Of a stretch of 64,000 nucleotides of DNA, positions 58,453-64,000 are shown piece after piece. A program made the position numbers and the translations under genes. How positions within the stretch are numbered: the first letter of the stretch is position 1; each line of letters opens with the position of its first letter. Source of the DNA: Budvicia diplopodorum (GTDB lineage Bacteria > Pseudomonadota > Gammaproteobacteria > Enterobacterales > Enterobacteriaceae); the NCBI RefSeq assembly GCF_009800925.1, contig NZ_WOYF01000017.1, positions 1-64,000 of the forward strand, in the 5' to 3' direction. The notes beneath the pieces were generated by a model, which saw only the letters and a list, made by a program, of their open reading frames with translations, ran no database searches and had not been told where the DNA came from.

Positions 58453-60735
58453 ATGAGTATTCAAAGTCATATTTTAGGTTTTCCACGGGTTGGTTTAGCG
58501 CGTGAATTAAAAAAGGTATTAGAGAGCTATTGGAACGGCGATATCGGTCGGGATAGCCTGCTGGCAACCGGGCGCGAACTGCGTTCCCGTCACTGGTTGC
58601 AGCAGCGCGATGCCGGTGTGGATTTGCTCCCTGTCGGCGATTTCGCCTGGTACGATCACGTATTAGGTACCAGCCTGCTGTTGGGCAATGTTCCCGAGCG
58701 CCATCAGAGTATAGACGGCAAGATCGATCTTGATACCCTGTTTCGAATTGGTCGTGGCAGAGCTCCAAGTGGTGAGCCTGCGGCTGCGGCAGAAATGACT
58801 AAATGGTTTAACACTAACTATCACTATATGGTGCCTGAGTTGTATAAAGGCCAGCGCTTTAGTCTGGCGTGGAACCAACTGTTTGACGAAGTCGATGAAG
58901 CGTTAGCTCAAGGCCACAAGGTTAAGCCGGTGCTGTTAGGGCCATTAACCTACCTATGGTTGGGTAAAGTTAAAGGCGAGCAGTTTGATCGCCTGACTCT
59001 GCTGAACGAAATTTTGCCGGTTTACCAACAGGCGTTGGCAAAACTGGCCGAGCGTGGCGTTGAGTGGGTACAGATTGATGAGCCAGCTTTAGTTCTTGAT
59101 CTGCCTCCAGAGTGGCTGGCGGCTTATCAGCCCGCCTATGGCGCTCTTCAGGATAAGGTGAAATTGCTTTTAACTACTTACTTTGACGGTATCAGCCATA
59201 ATCTTGAGACCATTCGTCGGCTGCCTGTTCAGGGGCTGCACGTCGATCTGGTGGCGGGTAAAGATGATGTATCCACGCTGCATCAGCAATTACCGGCTAA
59301 CTGGGTGCTGTCTCTGGGAGTGATTAACGGCCGTAACGTATGGCGGGCTGACTTAACGCGCTGGTTTGAACGTTTGCAGCCTTTAATCGGGCTTCGCTGT
59401 TTCTGGATTGGCAGCTCTTGCTCTCTGTTACATAGCCCGATTGATTTAAGCGGGGAGCCGCGGCTGGGTGAAGAAGTGAAAGGCTGGTTTGCCTTTGCTA
59501 TTCAGAAATGCGGTGAAATCAGCCTGTTAACCAATGCATTAAAGAATCCATCCGATCTGGTTATTCAAAAAGCGTTAGCCGATTACAGTGCGCCAATCCG
59601 CGCCCGCCAAAATTCTTCACGGGTACATAATGCTCAGGTTGAAACACGCTTGGCCGGGATCCAGCCGCAGGATAGTCAACGTCATCAGCCCTATGAAGCC
59701 CGCGCACAGCGGCAGCGTGCTAAATATAATTTACCCGCATGGCCGACGACGACTATCGGATCTTTCCCTCAGACTACCGAGATTCGCTCATTGCGCCTCG
59801 ACTTTAAGCAAGGCCGCCTGGATACCGGCAAATACCGGGTTGGTATTTGTGAACATATCAAGCAGGCGATTCTAGAGCAGGAACGCTTAGGATTAGACGT
59901 GCTGGTGCACGGCGAAGCTGAGCGTAATGACATGGTGGAATATTTTGGCGAGCATTTGGACGGTTTTGTGTTTACCCAAAACGGTTGGGTACAAAGCTAC
60001 GGTTCACGCTGTGTAAAACCGCCGATTATTATCGGTGATATCAGCCGCCCAGAGCCGATTACCGTGGAGTGGGCGAAGTATGCCCAATCGCTGACCGTTA
60101 AACCGGTAAAAGGGATGTTAACCGGCCCGGTAACGATCCTTTGCTGGTCATTCCCGCGGGAAGACGTTAGCCGTGAAGTGATTGCTAAGCAGATAGCTTT
60201 GGCGCTAAGAGATGAAGTCACCGATCTGGAACTGGCCGGTATTGGCATTATTCAAATTGATGAGCCTGCGCTAAGAGAAGGTTTACCGTTAAGAAAAGCC
60301 GAGTGGAACGATTACCTCAACTGGGCAACCGAAGCCTTCCGGATTAACGCATCGGGCGTGAAAGATGAAACTCAAATTCACACCCATATGTGTTATTGCG
60401 AGTTCAATGACATTATGGATGCCATCACGGCGCTGGATGCCGACGTGATTACCATCGAAACGTCCCGCTCAGATATGGAATTGCTTGAAGCCTTTGAGTC
60501 GTTTGAATATCCGAACGAAATTGGCCCGGGCGTTTACGATATCCACTCGCCCAACGTTCCAAGCGTTGAGTGGATTGAAGCGTTATTACGTAAAGCCGCC
60601 AGCCGAATTCCGCCAGAGCGCCTGTGGGTTAATCCCGACTGCGGCCTGAAAACCCGCAGCTGGCCAGAAACCCGCCGGTCTTTAGAAAACATGGTTCAGG
60701 CAGCCCGTCAATTGAGAGCAAGCGCTAATAATTGA
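58453..60735 (+). CDS. metE: Cobalamin-independent methionine synthase
   Basis: Transfers methyl from 5-methyltetrahydropteroyltriglutamate to homocysteine. 760 residues. Two barrels: N-terminal [25 protein letters not shown] and C-terminal [18 protein letters not shown]; zinc ligands in [27 protein letters not shown] and [14 protein letters not shown] lies before the ATG. Controlled by MetR and MetJ sites upstream; own terminator downstream. Confidence 0.98.
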   Translation: MSIQSHILGFPRVGLARELKKVLESYWNGDIGRDSLLATGRELRSRHWLQQRDAGVDLLPVGDFAWYDHVLGTSLLLGNVPERHQSIDGKIDLDTLFRIGRGRAPSGEPAAAAEMTKWFNTNYHYMVPELYKGQRFSLAWNQLFDEVDEALAQGHKVKPVLLGPLTYLWLGKVKGEQFDRLTLLNEILPVYQQALAKLAERGVEWVQIDEPALVLDLPPEWLAAYQPAYGALQDKVKLLLTTYFDGISHNLETIRRLPVQGLHVDLVAGKDDVSTLHQQLPANWVLSLGVINGRNVWRADLTRWFERLQPLIGLRCFWIGSSCSLLHSPIDLSGEPRLGEEVKGWFAFAIQKCGEISLLTNALKNPSDLVIQKALADYSAPIRARQNSSRVHNAQVETRLAGIQPQDSQRHQPYEARAQRQRAKYNLPAWPTTTIGSFPQTTEIRSLRLDFKQGRLDTGKYRVGICEHIKQAILEQERLGLDVLVHGEAERNDMVEYFGEHLDGFVFTQNGWVQSYGSRCVKPPIIIGDISRPEPITVEWAKYAQSLTVKPVKGMLTGPVTILCWSFPREDVSREVIAKQIALALRDEVTDLELAGIGIIQIDEPALREGLPLRKAEWNDYLNWATEAFRINASGVKDETQIHTHMCYCEFNDIMDAITALDADVITIETSRSDMELLEAFESFEYPNEIGPGVYDIHSPNVPSVEWIEALLRKAASRIPPERLWVNPDCGLKTRSWPETRRSLENMVQAARQLRASANN

Positions 60736-60763
60736 TCGCTTCCATCAGTAAATAGGCAGAAAT

Positions 60764-60788
60764 GGGGTGCAATCGGCACCCCGTTTTT
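60764..60788 (+). terminator. metE terminator
   Basis: Stem GGGGTGC/GCACCCC, 5-nt loop, followed by GTTTTT; 28 bp after the metE stop. Confidence 0.9.
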
Positions 60789-60836
60789 ATAGCTGTGATA
60801 AAATTAGTTAGATTTCTATTTTAAACGGGTGATCTG

Positions 60837-62168
60837 ATGGAAAAATTAGCATCGTTGTACCAAGCACACATTTCAATACTTCAGCAGCGTACGCGCGACG
60901 TACTAGAGAGAAACCAGCTTGATGCCTTGCTCATTCATTCCGGTGAACTGGTTCGTCTGTTTCTCGACGACAGAGATTACCCGTTTAAAGCTAACCCTCA
61001 CTTCAAGTCATGGGTTCCAGTCACTGAGGTTCAAAATTGTTGGATTTTAGTTGATGGCGTTAATCGCCCCAAACTATGGTTTTATTCTCCAGTAGATTAT
61101 TGGTACAGCGTTGAGCCTGTACCTGACGGTTTCTGGACACCTTATATTAATATTACTCCGTTAAAAAAGGCCGATGACATTGCTCAATATTTACCGTGTT
61201 CGCTTGCCCGAATTGGCTATATAGGCCCGAATCCACACCGGGCCGAGTGGCTGGGTATTACCGCTGAGAACATCAACCCCAAAGCGGTAATCGATTATCT
61301 GCATTATTACCGTTCTTACAAAACTGAGTATGAGCTCAGCTGCCTGCGTGAAGCTCAAAAGGTGGCGATTAACGGCCACAAAGCGGCGAGAGAGGCTTTC
61401 TACTCTGATATGAGCGAGTTTGATATTAATATCGCTTACCTTAGCGCCACCGGGCACAGCGATACCAACGTTCCCTACGATAATATTATTGCGCTGAATG
61501 AACATTCTGCAGTGCTACACTATACCAAGCTTGACCAGCAGCCTCCGGCTGAATTCCATAGCTTTCTGGTCGATGCTGGGGCGGAATATAACGGTTATGC
61601 CGCCGATCTCACTCGCACCTACGCCCGCTATAAAGACAGTGATTTTGGCCTGTTGATTAGAGACCTGAATAATGAACAGCTGGCGTTGATTGCGACAATG
61701 GAGCAAGGGGTGAATTTTACCGATTACAACCTGCAAATGCATCATCGCATTGCCAAATTACTGAAGAAGTTTGAGCTGATTGTTGATATGAGTGAAGAGG
61801 ATATTGTTGAGACAGGGATCAGCTATACTTTCTTCCCTCACGGACTGGGCCATCCTTTGGGATTGCAGGTGCATGATGTCGCCGGTTTTATGCAGGATGA
61901 CACCGGAACTCACGTCGCCGCGCCACAAAATTTCCCGGCGCTGCGCTGTACCCGAGTACTGGAACCGGGAATGGTGCTGACTATTGAGCCGGGGCTTTAT
62001 TTTATCGATACCCTATTGGCGCAATGGCGTGGCGGCCAGTTCAACGCGAATTTTAACTGGTTGCGTATTGATCAATTCAGGCCTTATGGCGGTATCCGTA
62101 TTGAGGATAACGTGGTGATTCGTAAAGATCGGATCGAAAATATGACGCGTGATTTAAAGCTATCCTGA
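60837..62168 (+). CDS. pepQ: Xaa-Pro dipeptidase
   Basis: Cytoplasmic Mn2+ prolidase cleaving Xaa-Pro dipeptides; also hydrolyses some organophosphate esters. 443 residues (E. coli 443). M24 pita-bread fold; metal ligands in [20 protein letters not shown] (two Asp), [16 protein letters not shown] (His), TIEPGLYF (Glu) and [10 protein letters not shown] (Glu). Overlaps yigZ by 1 bp. In E. coli it is divergent from fadBA; here metE precedes it. Confidence 0.97.
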   Translation: MEKLASLYQAHISILQQRTRDVLERNQLDALLIHSGELVRLFLDDRDYPFKANPHFKSWVPVTEVQNCWILVDGVNRPKLWFYSPVDYWYSVEPVPDGFWTPYINITPLKKADDIAQYLPCSLARIGYIGPNPHRAEWLGITAENINPKAVIDYLHYYRSYKTEYELSCLREAQKVAINGHKAAREAFYSDMSEFDINIAYLSATGHSDTNVPYDNIIALNEHSAVLHYTKLDQQPPAEFHSFLVDAGAEYNGYAADLTRTYARYKDSDFGLLIRDLNNEQLALIATMEQGVNFTDYNLQMHHRIAKLLKKFELIVDMSEEDIVETGISYTFFPHGLGHPLGLQVHDVAGFMQDDTGTHVAAPQNFPALRCTRVLEPGMVLTIEPGLYFIDTLLAQWRGGQFNANFNWLRIDQFRPYGGIRIEDNVVIRKDRIENMTRDLKLS

Positions 62169-62779
62169 TGGAGCCGTATTTAGTTCCTGACGAAGCGGTC
62201 AATTTTGACGAAGAAATTAAAAAAAGCCGCTTTATTACTTATTTAGCGCCGGTAAACGGTGCTGATAAGGCTAAATTGTACATACAGAATATTAAGGATC
62301 GGCATCCGACAGCCCGACATCACTGCTGGGCCTATGTTGCCGGTGTGCCAAATGATTCTCAGCAACTCGGTTTTTCTGATGACGGAGAGCCATCCGGAAC
62401 GGCCGGCAAGCCCATGTTGGCCCAGCTGATGGGGAGTGGTATCGGTGAAATTGTTGCCGTTGTGGTTCGCTATTATGGGGGTATCCTGTTGGGAACCGGT
62501 GGGCTGGTCAAAGCCTATGGAGGCGGCGTTCAACAAGCATTAAAGATCTTACCAACGCGAATTCAGGTGCCAAAATCCAAATATCATCTGGTTTGCAATT
62601 ACCAACAGTTGGCAATGGTTGAGATATTCCTTCAACAGGTTGACGGGCAAATCGTTCATGCTGATTACGGTGTGGCTATCAGCCTAACGCTATTATTACC
62701 AACGCTAAATGCGCAGTTTATCGCAGATAAACTGCGCGATGTCAGCCGCGGAGCATTGCTTTTATCTCCGGTTACGTAA
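62168..62779 (+). CDS. yigZ: IMPACT/YigZ family protein
   Basis: 203 residues. N-terminal UPF0029/Impact domain with the signature FSDDGEPSGTAGKPMLAQL and VVVRYYGGILLGTGGLVKAYG; C-terminal DUF1949 ferredoxin-like domain. Function not settled; E. coli YigZ has been linked to peptidase-like and translation-related roles. Coupled to pepQ, followed by trkH after 37 bp. Confidence 0.95.
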   Translation: MEPYLVPDEAVNFDEEIKKSRFITYLAPVNGADKAKLYIQNIKDRHPTARHHCWAYVAGVPNDSQQLGFSDDGEPSGTAGKPMLAQLMGSGIGEIVAVVVRYYGGILLGTGGLVKAYGGGVQQALKILPTRIQVPKSKYHLVCNYQQLAMVEIFLQQVDGQIVHADYGVAISLTLLLPTLNAQFIADKLRDVSRGALLLSPVT

Positions 62780-62816
62780 TAATCCTCTGGTTTTCTTATT
62801 TAGAAGGATCGGCGGA

Positions 62817-64000
62817 ATGCATTTTCGCACTATAACCCGCATTGTCGGGCTTTTGGTTATTCTCTTCTCTGGATTAATGATTATTCCGGGAGCGGTGGCG
62901 TTGATTTATCGCGACGGCGCCGGACGCGCATTCAGCCAAACGTTTGTTGTTGCTATTATTATCGGCCTTTTCCTATGGTTTCCTAACCGCGATCAAAAGA
63001 AAGAACTGAAGTCACGAGAAGGCTTTTTGATTGTCGTATTGTTTTGGACAGTGTTGGGAAGCGTAGGGGCCTTGCCTTTCCTGTTTGCCGATCCTGTTGG
63101 GATGAGCGTTACTAATGCTTTTTTTGAATCTTTTTCCGGGCTGACCACTACCGGAGCCACTGCGCTTATCGGGTTGGATAGCCTGCCTAAAGCTATTTTG
63201 TTTTATCGCCAGATGCTTCAATGGCTGGGCGGTATGGGTATCATTGTACTCGCGGTGGCCATTTTGCCCTTGCTAGGCGTTGGTGGTATGCAATTATACC
63301 GCGCCGAAATGCCGGGGCCGCTAAAAGACAGTAAGATGCGCCCCCGTATTGCTGAAACGGCAAAGACTCTATGGCTTATATACGTATTACTGACGGCGGC
63401 CTGTGCAGTATCTTTGTGGGCAGCAGGCATGACACCGTTTGATGCCATCGGCCACAGCTTCTCCACTATTGCTATCGGCGGTTTCTCTACTCATGAAGCG
63501 GGGCTGGGTTTTTATAATAACTCTCTGATAAATAACATCACTGCGGTATTTTTATTTATTGCTGGCTGTAACTTTGGCCTGCACTTTGCCGTGCTGAGCG
63601 GCCGTAGCGTTAAGGTTTACTGGCGAGATCCTGAATTCAAGACGTACTTCTTTATTCAGGTGGTGTTGATTGGCATTTGTACCTTGGTCTTATGGCAGCA
63701 GCACGTTTACGGCTCATTATTCGAATCGCTAAATCAATCATTTTTCCATGTTATATCAATGACCACTACCACCGGATCATCCACTGAGGCGGTTGCAAAC
63801 TGGCCATTATTTTTGCCCGTCATGCTATTAGTTGCCACTTTCATTGGTGGTTGCGCAGGCTCTACAGGCGGTGGTCTTAAAGTTATTCGAGTACTACTGC
63901 TATTCCTGCAAGGTTTGCGGGAGCTTAAGCGGTTAGTTCACCCTAATGCGGTTTATACCATCAAACTGGGCAATAGAGCGTTGCCCGAGCGGGTGATTGA
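62817..64000 (+). CDS. trkH: Trk potassium uptake protein TrkH (3' end outside window)
   Basis: K+ translocating subunit of the low-affinity Trk system, working with TrkA and TrkE/SapD. 394 codons are seen; the family is about 483 residues. Starts MHFRTITRIVGLLVILFSG with AAGGA 8 nt upstream. K+ selectivity-filter segments are visible: ESFSGLTTTGATAL, HSFSTIAIGGFSTH and FFHVISMTTTTGSSTE. The frame is open to the last base, truncated only by the window edge. Confidence 0.96.
   Translation, partial: MHFRTITRIVGLLVILFSGLMIIPGAVALIYRDGAGRAFSQTFVVAIIIGLFLWFPNRDQKKELKSREGFLIVVLFWTVLGSVGALPFLFADPVGMSVTNAFFESFSGLTTTGATALIGLDSLPKAILFYRQMLQWLGGMGIIVLAVAILPLLGVGGMQLYRAEMPGPLKDSKMRPRIAETAKTLWLIYVLLTAACAVSLWAAGMTPFDAIGHSFSTIAIGGFSTHEAGLGFYNNSLINNITAVFLFIAGCNFGLHFAVLSGRSVKVYWRDPEFKTYFFIQVVLIGICTLVLWQQHVYGSLFESLNQSFFHVISMTTTTGSSTEAVANWPLFLPVMLLVATFIGGCAGSTGGGLKVIRVLLLFLQGLRELKRLVHPNAVYTIKLGNRALPERVI

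Overview
The window is ordinary chromosomal DNA of a member of the Enterobacterales. Nearly every protein can be matched to a known E. coli K-12 family, and long stretches keep the E. coli gene order (rhlB/gppA-trxA-rho-ECA cluster-tRNAs-glmZ-hemYXDC-cyaA-cyaY-dapF-yigA-xerC-yigB-uvrD-corA-rarD-pldA-recQ-rhtC-bioP-metR-metE-pepQ-yigZ-trkH). The differences suggest a lineage outside the E. coli/Salmonella branch, perhaps Budviciaceae or Yersiniaceae-like: sstT lies between wecG and the tRNA cluster, lysA lies between lptM and dapF, gnt/edd genes and a lipid-type gene trio lie between rhtC and zntA, and a Yersinia/Serratia-type palindromic intergenic repeat is present. The family-level placement is a guess. 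No prophage, insertion sequence, CRISPR array or plasmid function was seen.

Layout. 0-4.7 kb: a DUF3829 lipoprotein, gppA and rhlB on the minus strand, then trxA on the plus strand. 4.7-6.5 kb: a long rho leader containing a 107-bp imperfect palindrome, then rho. 6.5-19.5 kb: the complete enterobacterial common antigen (ECA) cluster wecA-wzzE-wecB-wecC-rffG-rffH-wecD-wecE-wzxE-wecF-wzyE-wecG. 19.5-22 kb: sstT, then a tRNA operon Arg(CCG)-His(GTG)-Leu(CAG)-Pro(TGG). The 3' end and terminator of tRNA-Pro are repeated 163 bp downstream, and a chain of tiny hairpins lies between the copies. 22-30 kb: a DUF1294 protein, the sRNA gene glmZ with a sigma-54 promoter and three GlrR-type upstream sites, hemCDXY, and cyaA with a CRP site. 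30-40 kb: cyaY, lptM-lysA-dapF-yigA-xerC-yigB, SOS-boxed uvrD, corA with a long leader, and an AbrB-type membrane protein. 40-45 kb: rarD, pldA, recQ, rhtC.

45-51 kb is a gluconate/Entner-Doudoroff block (gntT, gntK, gntR, edd). It has matching CRP and GntR sites in two promoters, and no eda follows edd. 51.2-54.1 kb is the least familiar part: a KAS III-like condensing enzyme, a PAP2 phosphatase, a possible 19-codon membrane micro-ORF and a three-histidine-box fatty acid desaturase, all on one strand. This is probably a lipid-modifying operon of unknown product. 54-64 kb: zntA with a ZntR-type 20-bp-spacer promoter, bioP (yigM), divergent metR/metE with MetR and MetJ sites, pepQ, yigZ, and the first 394 codons of trkH, which runs off the window.

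Best candidates for something undescribed: the repeated tRNA-Pro 3' end with its hairpin chain (21657-21890); the KAS III/PAP2/desaturase operon (51232-54103); and two copies of a palindromic repeat that each lie just upstream of the ribosome binding site of a transporter-like membrane-protein gene (gntT and the AbrB-family gene).
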